Part shown: positions 43,101 through 54,052 of the stretch, in pieces
Numbering within the stretch: the first letter of the stretch is position 1
Layout: each line of letters begins with the position of its first letter
From: Catonia carolina
Taxonomy: Eukaryota > Arthropoda > Insecta > Hemiptera > Achilidae
Length of the DNA: 64,000 nucleotides
Assembly: GCA_035578175.1 (NCBI GenBank)
Contig: JAQMRL010000006.1
Coordinates: 23,471,506 to 23,535,505, forward strand
Reading direction: 5' to 3'
Position numbers and translations under genes: made by a program
The notes under the pieces: generated by a model
The model's input: only the letters and a program-made list of their open reading frames with translations
Told to the model about the DNA's origin: nothing
Databases searched by the model: none

Positions 43101-43400
43101 TTCTCCCATCATGCGTTACTCATTCAAAATACCTCACCCGTACCCTTAAACCCGCAACTACACGGAGCTTGGAAACACACAATACGTACAACACATTACA
43201 GACTAATGTTTTCAGGTCAGCTGATAGATAACGTTGCGAGAGCAATGTGTCTCTGATCACAGTTGTTACAGCACTGACCGCCACCACTCGTTAAGGCAAC
43301 CGAACGCACCATTACCAAAATAAATCTTCTGCGCACTTCAGAAAACCGGCAAGCTTATTTGGCGTCCACTTTATGAAAATACATATTAGAAATAATAAAA

Positions 43401-43730
43401 CCCACCGGGTTGGTCTAGAGGTAAAGTCGTCGCCAAAATCAGCTGTTTAACAGCTGATTTTCGGAGACGAAGGTTCCTGGTTCAAATCCTAGTAAAGGTA
43501 GTTACTTTTATACGGATTTGAATACTAGACAGTGGTTACCGGTGTACTTTGATGGTTGGGGTTTAATTAACCATACTCTCTCAGGAATGGTCGGCCTGGG
43601 TCTGTACAAGACTACACCTCATTTACACGTCATACACATCAACATCATCCTCATCTCATTGGGTCATGGGGTTGCTTATTGTTCTAAATTGAACAGATTG
43701 CAACGTACACAAATTAGGAATAAAAAAAAA
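43401..43730 (+). repeat. SINE-A, complete
   Basis: A box TGGTCTAGAGG at 43411-43421 and B box GGTTCAAATCC at 43479-43489, the usual Pol III spacing. Between them a perfect hairpin (AAAATCAGCTG, TTTAA, CAGCTGATTTT; 43435-43461) replaces the anticodon arm. Body and end as at 4078-4402. Flanks are A/T-rich, so the duplication is ambiguous. Confidence 0.85.
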
Positions 43731-43764
43731 GAAACAATAAGTAAATAATAATAAAAACAATAAT

Positions 43765-43860
43765 AATTGCTGGCCCGTTAACATACTTATCAGCTTAACT
43801 GGCTTCTGTGCCAAGGGTCTCGCGTTCGATTCCCGGTCAGGTCTGGAATTTTATCACCTT
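43765..43860 (+). repeat. SINE-B head, degenerate
   Basis: GCTGGCCCGTTAACATACTT, AACTGGCTTCTGTGCCAAGG, GCGTTCGATTCCCGGTCAGG, TCTGGAATTTTATCACC. Tail missing. Confidence 0.65.
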
Positions 43861-44497
43861 CATACCACAAGTCAAGACATATGTTGTCATCCATATGTGA
43901 TATTTTAAAATAAGTTGTATTGGTATCATTAATACCAATTGATTAGTTAAATAATAAGCTTATCGTTAAAGTCCAGAATTGACATAATAAAAGCCTTCAT
44001 TAATTTGTCAGGCGTAGGAATTCAATTCGTTGAAAGGTTTCCGCATTATCGACCCGTGAAACAGGATTGGATGCAAGCTTACAACTGAAGGATGAATATT
44101 AGAATAATCCTGATTATCAAGAGTCAAACAATAATAATGGCTTTTGGCATATACATGATTGAAGTTTGTGAAATTATCCTGTTTGAGTAAACTGACCCAG
44201 AATAGTTTATTCATGCGAAAATTTTCATGAAATTGCTTTGAATAAGTTTTGTTTGTCTTATAGTAATGTGAATTTATTAAATCAATTCATAAGATTTCAT
44301 CCGTGCATATACTGAAAAAATTATAAACTTTAGGGAATGTTGTAGTTACATAGAAATTATTGCTGTTAACTAGAAACTAAATATTATTGTCTACAATATA
44401 ACTTTCATCGTAATAGGATTAACAAAGCCGTACGGGGTACATCAAATAACGGAGCATGAATTTAATATATTGTAACATTTAACAGTAATAATTACAA
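43861..44497. other. No feature identified
   Basis: AT-rich; no supported frame. Confidence 0.35.
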
Positions 44498-44845
44498 AAA
44501 TGTTGTTTAGATCATCACATGAAAGATTGGTTTCAACCTCTAGAGGATTTAATAAGTAAAACGGGGAGTTGTTTTTACATACCTTCTTCACTAAGTTGAA
44601 AAGTATGCTTATTAGCATGCCTGGTTCTCTGAAAAGCATCTACTTTCCACCCTGCAAATGACACCTTCACTTCATTCACCACAGGATCCGGCTGTATAAT
44701 GAAATTCATTACTATCAGAGGACATAATTTGAGTAGCGTCTTTTACATCTCTACCTCTTCTGTTTTTATATGCTTCAGTCAATTAATTGGCTGACCATGT
44801 GGTAAGAAACAGAACTATTTTTTGTAGCCCTGGAACTAACAGATT

Positions 44846-47281
44846 CTTCTTCTTAAAGTTCCATCTCCTATCGGAGGTTGGATATCATAATGGCTATGGT
44901 CACTTTGCTGGCTGCCGCTCTGAATAGTTGCAATGAACTACAGTTGAACCATTCTCTAAGATTCCGCAGCCAGGAGATGCGTCTTCTTCCTACGCCTCTT
45001 CTTCCTCGGATCCTTCCCTGCATAATAATTCTCAGCAACTCATATTTTTCTCCTCTGGTTATGTGACCCAAATATTCTAGTTTTCCTGCTTTTATACCTT
45101 TCATAACTTCTAACTCCTTATTTAAACGTCGGAGCACCTCAATATTGGTAACCTTTTGGACCCACTGAATTTTCAATATTCTCCTGTAACACCACATTTC
45201 GAACGCTTCTATCTTCTTTATGTGTTGTTTCTTCAATCTCCAAGCTTCCATCCCATATAGTACGATAGAAAATACATAACATCTTAGAGCCCTCAATCTG
45301 AGAGGTAACTGAAGGTCTTTGTTTGTTAACATTGTCTTCAATTTTATGAATGCTTGCCTTGCAGTTTCAATTCGTACTTTAATTTCTTTACTTTGGTCAT
45401 TCTTGCCATCAACCCAGGTTCCCAGATATTTGTATGTCTCTACTTTTTCTATTTGGGTTTGCGCTATTGTTAATGTTTCATTTCCATGTTCTGCTTTCGA
45501 GACAATCATAAATTTAGTCTTTTTCTCATTTATTCTAAGTCCATATCCAATGCAATGATCGTTAATTCTATTCACCAACTCTTGCAGCGACTCCAGGGTG
45601 TCTGCCATCACAACGGTGTCATCAGCGAATCTTATGTTATTTACTATCCTTCCACCCACAGAGATTCCATCACTCAGTTCTGTTATGGCTTCTTGAAATA
45701 TGGCTTCACTATACATGTTGAACAGTAGTGGCGACAAAACACAACCCTGTCTTACTCCTCTCTTTACATCAATATTCTCGGACTTTTGTTCTTCGACCTT
45801 TATATTGGCCTTTTGATTCCAATACAGATTGATGATGATTCGCAAATCTCGTCTGTCTATATTTTTGTTTTTCAATAATTCTATTAGTTTTTCATGTCGG
45901 ACCCTGTCAAATGCTTTTTCAAAATCAATGAAACAGGCATATATATCGATGTTCATATCTAAGCATCTTTGAGAAAGGACATTAAAAGCAAACAATGCCT
46001 CTCTTGTTCCCAGTCCTCTGCGGAACCCAAATTGAGTATCGTCCATATCATCTTCTAGTTTTATATATAATCTTCCATGAATTACCTTCAGAAATATTTT
46101 AAGGGTATGGCTTATTAGTGATATTGTCCTATAGTCTGAACAATCTTTGGCATATATTGTCTTTGGTATTGCTACAAAGGTAGAAACCAGCCATTCCTGT
46201 GGTATTTGTCCGGTTTTATAGACTTCATTAAACAGATCCAGCAGTATATGTAGAGTTTCATCATCCAGGCATTTCAATAATTCCGCAGGTATTTCGTCTG
46301 GACCTACAGCTTTTCCGTTTTTTGCATTTCGTATTGCCTGTTTGATTTCCTCCATCATGATCTCCGGTCCCGTTTCACTGTCAATTTCTTCCGGTTCTTG
46401 ACGATTATCCTCAAACAGGTCTGTTATGTATGTCTTCCACTTACTCAATTTCTCTTTGACCTCTATAATAATTTTTCCATTATTGTCTTTAAGAAGACCA
46501 TCTTTCCTTTTTCTCTGTGTATTGGTCATTTCCTTTATTTTCTTATGCATGTTGAAGCTATCATACTTTTTAGCATATTCCTCTATTTCACTGCACTGAT
46601 TTGTAAGCCAGGTGGATTTTGCCTCTTTTATTTTCTCTCTTATCAATCTCTGTGTTTCCTTGTATTCTGCCTTATTCCTGCCTTTATACTTCCTTCTTTC
46701 CCCCATTAGCTCTAGGATTTCTGAAGTCATCCATCTCTGTTTTTTTCTTATTTGTGTCTGTAATATCTTCTTGCCTGTCTCTACCAAGGTCTTCTGTATA
46801 ATGCTCCATTTGTCATCAACATCTGTCGCCTTCATCACATCTTGTTTTCTTTCCTTTAAGTTACCATTTATTTCTTTTTCCAAACTCTGGCGTATAGGTT
46901 CTTCTTTCATCCTTGAGACATCGAACCGTGGTATATTTGATTGTTTTCGAATCTTCTTCAATTTTATCTGCATAACACTTACCAATGGATTATGATCTGA
47001 ATTTATGTCAGCTCCGGGGTATGTTCTCACAGACTTTATCATGTTTTTATATCTGGATTTTATTAAAATGTAGTCTATCTGATTTCTAACAATGTGATCC
47101 TCTGCATCCGCAGGTGATTTCCAAGTATAAAGTCTTCTGTTAGGCAATTTAAATATTGTATTCATTACTACCAGCTCCTCACTTTGGCAGAATTCGACAA
47201 GTCTACCCCCCTCTCATTTCTTTCTCCCAAGCCAAACTCCCCCACACATCCATCCACTTTTCCCCTTCCAATCTTGGCGTT
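44846..47281 (-). mobile_element. RTE-type LINE, 5'-truncated (copy 2), with target duplication
   Basis: About 2.44 kb, matching copy 1 (28153-30590) closely. The 3' end on the minus strand is again AAGAAGAAG. The flanking duplication is GAACTAACAGATT at 44833-44845 and 47282-47294; its first bases also fit the LINE, so the junction could shift by about 3-4 bases. Since the FB1 arm is rejoined perfectly by removing the LINE, the insertion is certain. Confidence 0.95.
44868..47165 (-). CDS. RTE LINE ORF2, C-terminal 765 codons (copy 2)
   Basis: Uninterrupted frame starting at an internal Met (MNTIFKLP) inside the endonuclease. It includes the NQIDYILI and INSDHNPLV endonuclease blocks that copy 1 loses to its frameshift, then the whole reverse transcriptase: IDFEKAFD, RGVRQGCVLSPLLFNMY, FADD at about 513-516, YKYLGTWV and the basic tail. 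Upstream of 47165 a one-base loss in a C run (about 47204-47211) ends the frame, and the element is truncated at 47281. Compared with copy 1, I count about 15 substitutions in the 701 shared residues. It lacks the catalytic N-terminal half of the nuclease, so it is not autonomous, though the polymerase looks intact. Confidence 0.9.
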   Translation of the reverse strand: MNTIFKLPNRRLYTWKSPADAEDHIVRNQIDYILIKSRYKNMIKSVRTYPGADINSDHNPLVSVMQIKLKKIRKQSNIPRFDVSRMKEEPIRQSLEKEINGNLKERKQDVMKATDVDDKWSIIQKTLVETGKKILQTQIRKKQRWMTSEILELMGERRKYKGRNKAEYKETQRLIREKIKEAKSTWLTNQCSEIEEYAKKYDSFNMHKKIKEMTNTQRKRKDGLLKDNNGKIIIEVKEKLSKWKTYITDLFEDNRQEPEEIDSETGPEIMMEEIKQAIRNAKNGKAVGPDEIPAELLKCLDDETLHILLDLFNEVYKTGQIPQEWLVSTFVAIPKTIYAKDCSDYRTISLISHTLKIFLKVIHGRLYIKLEDDMDDTQFGFRRGLGTREALFAFNVLSQRCLDMNIDIYACFIDFEKAFDRVRHEKLIELLKNKNIDRRDLRIIINLYWNQKANIKVEEQKSENIDVKRGVRQGCVLSPLLFNMYSEAIFQEAITELSDGISVGGRIVNNIRFADDTVVMADTLESLQELVNRINDHCIGYGLRINEKKTKFMIVSKAEHGNETLTIAQTQIEKVETYKYLGTWVDGKNDQSKEIKVRIETARQAFIKLKTMLTNKDLQLPLRLRALRCYVFSIVLYGMEAWRLKKQHIKKIEAFEMWCYRRILKIQWVQKVTNIEVLRRLNKELEVMKGIKAGKLEYLGHITRGEKYELLRIIMQGRIRGRRGVGRRRISWLRNLREWFNCSSLQLFRAAASKVTIAIMISNLR

Positions 47282-47739
47282 GAACTAACAGATTGAGTGC
47301 AAATAATAACACTTTCACCTGTCTGTTATGGGCAGGTCGGTTCGTTTCAGGGCTACAAAATAATAATAGTTTTGTTTCTTATCACATGGTCAGCCAATTA
47401 ATTGACTGAACATAAGTGGTAGAGGTCTTAAGACATTAGTCAGAGTTCTCTCCACTGGAAGTAATGAATTTCATTAGACAGCTGGACCCTGTTCGTGAAT
47501 GAAGTGACGGTGTCATTTGCAGGGTGGAAAATATGTAAGCTTTGCAGAGGGTTTGGCATACTGATAAGCATACTTTTCAACTCAGTGAAGAAGGCCATAG
47601 TAAACCATCTCATTCCTCGTTTTACTTAGTAAAACCTCTAGAGGTTGAAACCAGGTAATTGAAAATGTTTTCAATAGAAATTAATGGCGTTGTGGATTCC
47701 GGTAAATAGCCTAGTGGTGAAGTACAACCGTTATAATAA

Positions 47740-48075
47740 TAATAAAAATCCCTTTCATGATATGACGCGTCTCATGGCTGGTGGGAATTTTTAAAATGGC
47801 TTACCTTTTACTTTTGGCAAAAACCAATACTGATTTCTGTATCTACTCTTTAGAGGAAATGAATGACATTGTTTTTGTTTCCATATTCCGACTTTGATTT
47901 CTTGACTCCCGATTTGGGCCAATTTCGGTCGAAACCGGAACTTCGAAAACCTAATGATTATCTGCTCTTAAAGAGGAATCTTATGACACTATTTTTGTTT
48001 TCTAATTCCGACTTTAATTTTTTCTTACTTCCGGTTTTGGGACACTTTCGGTCGAAACTGGAACTTCAAACTCAA
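47740..48075. repeat. Repeat Y copy
   Basis: Starts with CATGATATGACGCGTCTCATG, then TGGCTTACCTTTTACTTTTG, CTTCGAAAACC and a second half TTCCGACTTTAATTTTTTCT, GGGACACTTTCGGTCGAAAC. Two tandem Y-like segments, as at 23481-23835 but reversed. Confidence 0.65.
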
Positions 48076-48079
48076 TTAA

Positions 48080-48530
48080 GAAGTTGAATGGAAAAGGGGT
48101 GTAATTCAGAAACTGAGATTTTGAGAAAACAAACGTTAAAGTTTTTAATTAGCTCTAAAATATTGACTTTCTTTTCAAAGTACTTGAAAATACGCTGTAT
48201 TGTTATTCAGTATTTCCTGGTTTGATCAATAGTTTAATTTTTAGAAATGTATCTGAAGTAAATATATAATCTAATAATTATAATATATTTGTAACCGCCC
48301 ATATTCCTTTCACTAGGTCAATACTGGCCTTCGTACATTCCAATGAATGGAAAATGGATGCAATGAATGGGCATTTATTTTATGTGAGCCTACTGTAAGC
48401 TTAAAAATAATAGTAACAGCCTGAATAAAATGATTTAAAACAAAAATAATGATGTATAATCTAATAAAAATGATTTAATGTTTTATTATTTACGGTTTTC
48501 AAATGTTTGTTTTATAATATATGTATAGTC
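48080..48530. other. No feature identified
   Basis: AT-rich; no supported frame. Confidence 0.35.
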
Positions 48531-49334
48531 ACTTGAGTCTCGAGTTTGCCTTTGTTTGCAACGAGGGGTTAAGGGGGAACAGCATCAGTGCACATGTGTG
48601 ACTGCTTTAATTTCAGTACAACTTATACTACACCCAGAGCATAGCCTATACAGTATATTGCGGAACCTTTTGTAGGTTAACGGTACGAATATAACTGTTT
48701 GTTACCGTAAACAAAAAATGTAAATTTCTCGAAAATGTGAGCAGACCAGCAACAGAAATTTCACAGTGCTGAACGAAAACTAATATGCAGTGTAATGAAA
48801 TGCTGTGAAGTTTAAACTAAACGAAAATGCCTCTCAATGCCTCTTAACAAAAGCCTTGAGCGAAAGGCTAACTACTGTGATGTTTCTCTTTCCACAATTC
48901 GAAAAATAAAGAAGGAAATTAATGACGTGAAGAAGATATTCTTCAACAGTTTTGTTGACATCTGGTAAAAAAAGGAAAAGGTAGACTAGTGAGACTGATA
49001 GTGAAGACGCCGGTGACAGCGACCGTAAAGAAGGCGATTCATTCGTAGAAAATTTGTTCCAGTGGAATAAGGTAGCTGGTAATTACAGTAAATCAAACAT
49101 TTCTTGTCGTTTAATTAAGCTATAGGCAGTATTACAGGTCAGATTTATTTCGTATAAGGTTTATGAAGAAACCATTTTCTAGGATTAAACCACAGCTTAC
49201 AAAACGTATGTAGAAACTGCACGGTAATGAAATTTACGAGTAGTGTCGCAGTGTTGAGGTAGGCAGCACTGTCATATTTTCACTTCCTTTCCTCACAGCT
49301 CATCGATACGCAAAAGGCAATCTTGAGACTTCAG
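48531..49334 (+). mobile_element. IS630/Tc-type DNA transposon derivative, copy 1
   Basis: The left end ACTTGAGTCTCGAGTTTGCC and the complement of the right end (ACTGAAGTCTCAAGATTGCC) are inverted repeats. TA follows the right end. The interior reads, in frame changes, KSLERKANYCDVSLSTIRKI, KKEINDVKKIFF and SGKKRKR, then TSETDSEDAGDSD. This is the helix-turn-helix and GKKRKR linker found at the N-terminus of one class of DDE transposases. The catalytic part is missing. Same family as 58843-59745. Confidence 0.65.
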
Positions 49335-49339
49335 TATCT

Positions 49340-49600
49340 ATAGTTTCAGTAGTAAAATACCTCAGCAAAACAACCATGGAATACGACAAAACGAAAGAAC
49401 ATCACACAGGTGTGGCTCTTAAAATTAGCTGTCATAGCCTCAGAAAAAGAAATGCCACCACCACAAGGAATATCGAAACAAAACTTTTCAGGCATACCAT
49501 ATGAACTACGGAGATTCTAAAAAAGCATTCAACGGAAAAAGGGCAGAAAATGGCTTACGCCCGTATTCTATAGAGCTCCTCAATTTAGGCCCACTAAATT
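49340..49600. other. No feature identified
   Basis: Some codon-like stretches but no continuous frame that I can assign. Confidence 0.3.
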
Positions 49601-49745
49601 TTTGTGTAAATTATCAATCCGAAAACCGTTTGTTGCAATATTTTGTAGTTTCTGACATCTGGGTGTGACGGACGGACGGACGGACAGACTAATGAAAATG
49701 ATAGATGACAATATATTTTTAAAACTTGCCACCAATTAAGTTAGT
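49600..49745 (+). repeat. Repeat Y fragment
   Basis: CCGAAAACCGTTTGTTGCAA, CTGACATCTGGGTGTGACGG and a GACG run (GGACGGACGGACGGAC), with AAACTTGCCACCAAT at the end. Confidence 0.65.
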
Positions 49746-50380
49746 TGTAATACGTAATATTAACCAACGTGAATTTAAACGTTTTCTGAAAAAATACTTT
49801 TTGTTTTCATCATTAATAAATCAGTTTATTGTATGTAACCGGCGTAGTGTAATTAATACTGTTTAATAATTAAATATGAAGTTGATTAAATCAATGGATC
49901 AGAATTGACTGGAATTGCATCCACACACACGCAACCATTGGTTAACCACTTGGCGGTCAATTATAATTGCATAATTAATAATTGTATACACGCTCGTCCG
50001 GAAACGTAGTGTCTAGCGTCTGTTTGATATCCGGCATATAGCTTATTAAAATCATATGATTGGCGCCCCACGATTTTCCCGTTTTTATTACCGTATTTAA
50101 TAAAAATATTATTGTCAAAGAATCACGATTGTCTTTTATATTGTAATTGACGTATTTTAAGACACGCAGCGGCGCTTAGCGCCGCTTCCATATCTCGCAT
50201 CAGAGGTGTTAGGTGGATCGGCATTCATAAGTGGATCATAACCGTAGAAGTGCGTGCGCTGCGTGCCTGTACTTTGACTTAATGGTAATGGTTTACTGGC
50301 ATTTCTCCTACCACCTCACCTCTAATTGGTCGCCAGAAGGCATAGACCTGGAGGCCGTTCCTAAGAACACTTATTGTAAA
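49746..50380. other. No feature identified
   Basis: A less A/T-rich strip near 50165-50215 (CGCAGCGGCGCTTAGCGCCG) is a small inverted repeat; no gene seen. Confidence 0.35.
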
Positions 50381-50382
50381 AT

Positions 50383-50555
50383 CGCCGGCCGAATTGGGTT
50401 TGTTGGTAACGTGCTCGCCTCTCAGCATGTGGTCTTGGGCTCGAATCCCATTCAGGCACGGCATATTTTCATACGCTACAAAAAATCATTTTATCCTTCA
50501 CCGTCTGCATTAGCAGTAATTGCAGAACAATCGGACGTTAAACGAAAAAAAGTAT
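50383..50555 (+). repeat. SINE-B copy
   Basis: GGGTTTGTTGGTAACGTGCT and GGGCTCGAATCCCATTC boxes, TATCCTTCACCGTCTGCATT tail, CGGACGTTAAACGAAAAAAA end. Confidence 0.85.
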
Positions 50556-50621
50556 TGTAAAAATTGTGAAGGCGACTGTCACCTTAAATTACTGTACTGT
50601 ACAAATTAATTGGGACATGCT

Positions 50622-51175
50622 AGTTTTACTTTCTCTTGCCTATATGAATATACAGGAAGGAAAGTATTGTTTTCATATCGATTTTAAGAAATCGAGTTTT
50701 CAGGGGATCTACACGTTATCAGACTTTCTGAACCCAAAACAACATGGTTTTAGCGATTAGTATGTGTGTGTGTGTGTAAGTGTGAAAAAAATATCTCGAG
50801 AACGAAACTTCGTACGAACTTGGAACTTAAGTTAGGTACAGTATTCAGATGAACTAAAGTCCCCTAGCCGTGGGAGTGAGAGAAAGCATAACGCTCTTAC
50901 TCGCACAAGCCATACGCGCCGTTCCAATAACATTGTATAATTTCACTCATTGTTGTGAGCAAGCGTTTATGCACGCAGTAAACTAACAACCAAAATAACG
51001 ACTGTAATATGTTTTCAGATTTGGATTACAACGGTAAAGACCTTTGAGCGCATGCGTAGTTATGCCACTTATCTCCCTCTCACTCGCTCGGCTATGGGAC
51101 ATTAGTTCGTCTGATACCTATACCACAAGAATACCCGACATAAACAATTTAAAGGCTTGAAGTTTTTGAGATTTG
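50622..51175 (-). repeat. TG1 fragment j, split by a MITE
   Basis: TTTTACTTTCTCTTGCCTAT to CTTAAGTTAGGTACAG, then, after the MITE at 50846-51113, ATACCACAAGAATACCCGAC. The second part is the direct continuation in other TG1 copies (compare 8615-8645). Confidence 0.75.
50846..51113. mobile_element. MITE with ~37-bp inverted repeats
   Basis: Left end CAGATGAACTAAAGTCCCCT and the complement of the right end CAGACGAACTAATGTCCCAT, continuing through TAGCCG and GAGTGAGAG. 268 bp, non-coding, inserted in TG1. The flanks TACAGTATT and ATACC do not give a clean duplication. Confidence 0.8.
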
Positions 51176-52670
51176 AAAATTTTGGGGTTTGGAAGTTTTA
51201 GGTATTAAGTTATAAACGTTTCAGGTTGAAGTTCGTTTTTTATAGGTTGAAGTTGAAAGTTTGAATTTATAAAAGTATTGACCTAAAGTAATTTTGATTT
51301 AAGAATTTTCTTGGAATGGGTACATTAGAATTTATAATAATATTATAAAAACAGTAACGTTTGTTTGTTTGGACAAGGTAATTTCAGAAACTACCCCACC
51401 GATTAAAAAAATTATTTTACTGTTAGGAAGTATGAGTTTTTTAAGTAGTTTGTAGATTAAAAAAAAATTGAAGGATTATCTGGATGAACGTGTTATGCTA
51501 CAAAATGAAGGTACTGAGAAAAAAAACATTTTAAGTCTTTTACCTCGAACTTTTTTCATGAAAGATTAAATTACTCTGACGTGAAAATGAGCAAATAAAT
51601 ATCTCTTGTACGTGTAATGTAGTTAACTTACATCAATTTTACAAAAAAAAAAAAAAAAGATTAAAATGTCTTTCTGGAAACGATTACTACAGTTTTTTAT
51701 ATATAAGCCGCTAGCCCTTTGGTCGGCCAGTTCTAATTGAAACTCGGATTAAATATAAGGTAAGGAAAAAGAAGGTCTCCGTGCGGTAACCAATGTGTCA
51801 TTGGTTGTAGGTAAGAGTTAAGTATAAGCATGAATAAATATTTTTATTGTGAGTTATGTAATTGAGTTTATTATTAGTTTTGTAATAACGTTTTTCGTAA
51901 TTTAACTGTAATTTATTATAATAAATTTTTATGATTGGAATTGTTATAATTTTATTATAACCAGATCTCGAATATTTCTTATTATTTACAGAACCGAATA
52001 TGGTGAACATGTACGGTTTTGATTCCAAATTAAAAAGTATTTGAAACCATTTGAATGATTACCTACAAGTATTGCATAAAATGAAACATTCTTAATTTCT
52101 AAATATCCGAGACATTTCTTTTATTTAGCAAATAAATTGAAAATGAAACTAATATAAAAAGATATATCCAATTTATCAGTGACACAATTTGACATTTTTG
52201 TTATCCTATGCACTGGATCGCATCCTGTTAGCCTGTTTCTATGTCTGTCTAATCTGTCGACGATACGTGTTTCCGTAAAAAAATTAGGTCGCTTAACAAC
52301 AACTCGTATCTGGAAATTATTTGACAAGAAATAAATCCACATTTTTAATAATATAACTCCTCTAATTTTTACCCTTCAGTTATATCTAAAACAAATTTAT
52401 TAATTCTCTAAAAATATATCCCTCACATTCAACTGCATATTACACAGAAATTCTTTTAACTTGTCTTGTTTGTATATTTAAATATTATTTTTATATTTTA
52501 TCAGATTTATCCTGCATAATTTAATGGATCTTAGATTTAAGTGTTAGTTATTAAGTAACTGCTTTATGAATATTGTTGCTTAAATACAGTTTTAACATAT
52601 ATGTTGTCGTTTGAAATATTTATATTAGAGTAAATGTTTTTGTTCTTTTGTAATCTATATGATTCTAGTA
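51176..52670. other. AT-rich, no gene identified
   Basis: The strip at 51350-51430 (GTTTGTTTGTTTGGACAAGG, AATTTCAGAAACTAC) resembles a phrase widespread in insect repeats, but I cannot delimit it. Short frames at 51798-52028 and 52121-52342 are Asn/Lys/Tyr-rich and not called. Confidence 0.35.
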
Positions 52671-52671
52671 A

Positions 52672-53449
52672 CTGGCAGGTGGAGTATAAAATTATTTGTA
52701 CTCGATCTGCTAGTTCCAGGGTTACAAAAAATAGTTCTGTTTCTTATCACATGGTCAGCCAATTATATGACTGAAGCGTTTCAGAACAAAAGAGGTAGAG
52801 GTGTAAAAGATACTAGTTAAAGTTATCTCTTCTGAGAGTGTTGTTTAGGTCATCAGCCGAAAAGCTGGTGTAAAGCTGTAGAGGTTTTAGTAAATAAAAC
52901 GAAAAGTGGGGTGATTTACCATCCATTCTCACTGAGTGGAAAAGTATGCTTATCAGCATGCCAGGCCCTCTGTAAAGCACATATTTTTCACTCTGCAAAT
53001 GACACCTTCACTTCATTCACAACAGGAATGAAATTCATTACTTTCAGAGGAGATAACTTTGACTAGTGTCTCTTACACCACTACCTCTTCTGTTCTTAAA
53101 TAGTTCAGTCATATAATTGGCTGACAATGTGATAAGAAACAGAACTATTTTTATGTAACCCTGGAACTAACAGATCGAGTGTAATTAATTTAACACTCCA
53201 TCTGCCCGTTATGGGCAACTTCTAAGAGTAATGAATTTAATTATACAGCCAGACCCTACGGTGAATAAAGTGAAGGTATCATTTGCAGGGTGGAACGTAG
53301 ATACTCTTCGAAGAGCCGGGCTTGTTGATAAGCATCGGCTATTTTTCCACTCAGTGAGGAAGGCAATTGTAATTAACTCTCTCCTCGTTTTACTTAGTAC
53401 AGCCTCTAGAGATTCAAACCAGTCTTTCGGGTGATGACCTAACCAACAA
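52672..53449. repeat. FB1 fold-back repeat, three pieces
   Basis: A partial reverse arm (52672-52840, GGCAGGTGGAGTATAAAATT to CTCTTCTGAGAG), then a complete forward arm (52841 to about 53215), then a complete reverse arm (53225-53449, ending GGGTGATGACCTAACCAAC). The last two are a full head-to-head FB1 with a short TATGGGCAACTTC centre; the first piece is a remnant of another copy. Confidence 0.8.
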
Positions 53450-53701
53450 AAATCAATATGATACTGTGTAAGTATTGCTCGTTGTTGAAAACTAATCAGG
53501 TTTTACAAAAATAAAACCAAATTTTTATTGTAGGCACTGAAAATAGAAATTTTGTTGATATCTATATGAATCACCAGTGGAAAGAAAGAAATACGACCTG
53601 AGAATAACTGAATATTATGTTATAAGAAAAACAACTAAAATTATTTTATTTCTTAAAAAAGAATACGTTCTCTTTGATTTTTATGTTTTACATAACCTTT
53701 C

Positions 53702-53985
53702 TTAATCCCTAATGTGTTTACGTTGCAGTATGTTCAATTCAGAATAATAAGCAACCCCATGACCCAATAAGGTGAGAATGATATGTCAGACGTGTAAATG
53801 AAGTGTAGTCTTGTACAGACTCAGGCCGACCATTCCTGAGACAGTATTATTAATTGGATCCCAACCATCAAAGTACCCCGGTAACCACTGTCTTTTATTC
53901 AAATCTGTTTAATAGTAACTACTTTTACTGGGGTATTTGGATCAGGAACCTTCGTCTTCGAAAGTCAGCTGTTTAAACAGGTAGG
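53702..53985 (-). repeat. SINE-A, 5'-truncated, reverse
   Basis: ATCCCTAATGTGTTTACGTT, CCCATGACCCAATAAGGTGA, CTTGTACAGACTCAGGCCGA, GGATCAGGAACCTTCGTCTT. The copy stops within the tRNA-like head, before the A box. Confidence 0.8.
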
Positions 53986-54052
53986 TATCTGTTTTCAAAA
54001 ATATTAATTAAGGAATGAGTGAAGGTTGATTACATATTGTAGGGCTGTACTT

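Larger units (their letters stand above)
40436..43378. mobile_element. Repeat X, copy 2, a composite with Jockey LINE inside
   Basis: Left edge GAGTAGACGCCAACTAGCTTACCGG near 40436 and right edge CCGGCAAGCTTATTTGGCGT near 43370 are imperfect inverted repeats. Inside them a ~190-bp segment (ACAACACATTACAGACT to CCGGCAAGCTTATTT) occurs as direct repeats at 40617-40796 and 43188-43365. The X body (40825-41075) matches 37170-37620. A Jockey-type LINE occupies 41090-43100. The origin of the direct repeats is unclear. Confidence 0.5.
44498..47662. repeat. FB1 fold-back repeat, both arms, split by RTE LINE
   Basis: The forward arm 44498-44845 starts ATGTTGTTTAGATCATCACA. It is cut at AACTAACAGATT by the LINE and resumes at 47282 (GAACTAACAGATTGAGTGCA) to about 47330. 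The reverse arm is about 47335-47662, ending CCTCTAGAGGTTGAAACCAG. The arms meet at a TGTTATGGGCAGGTC centre, the same centre as in the copy at 53205-53225. Confidence 0.85.

Noticed and set aside
40617..43365. LTR retrotransposon with 190-bp LTRs
   Set aside because: The direct repeats lack visible TG/CA ends, primer-binding site and polypurine tract, and the interior codes only for a Jockey-type LINE. Kept as an open question instead.
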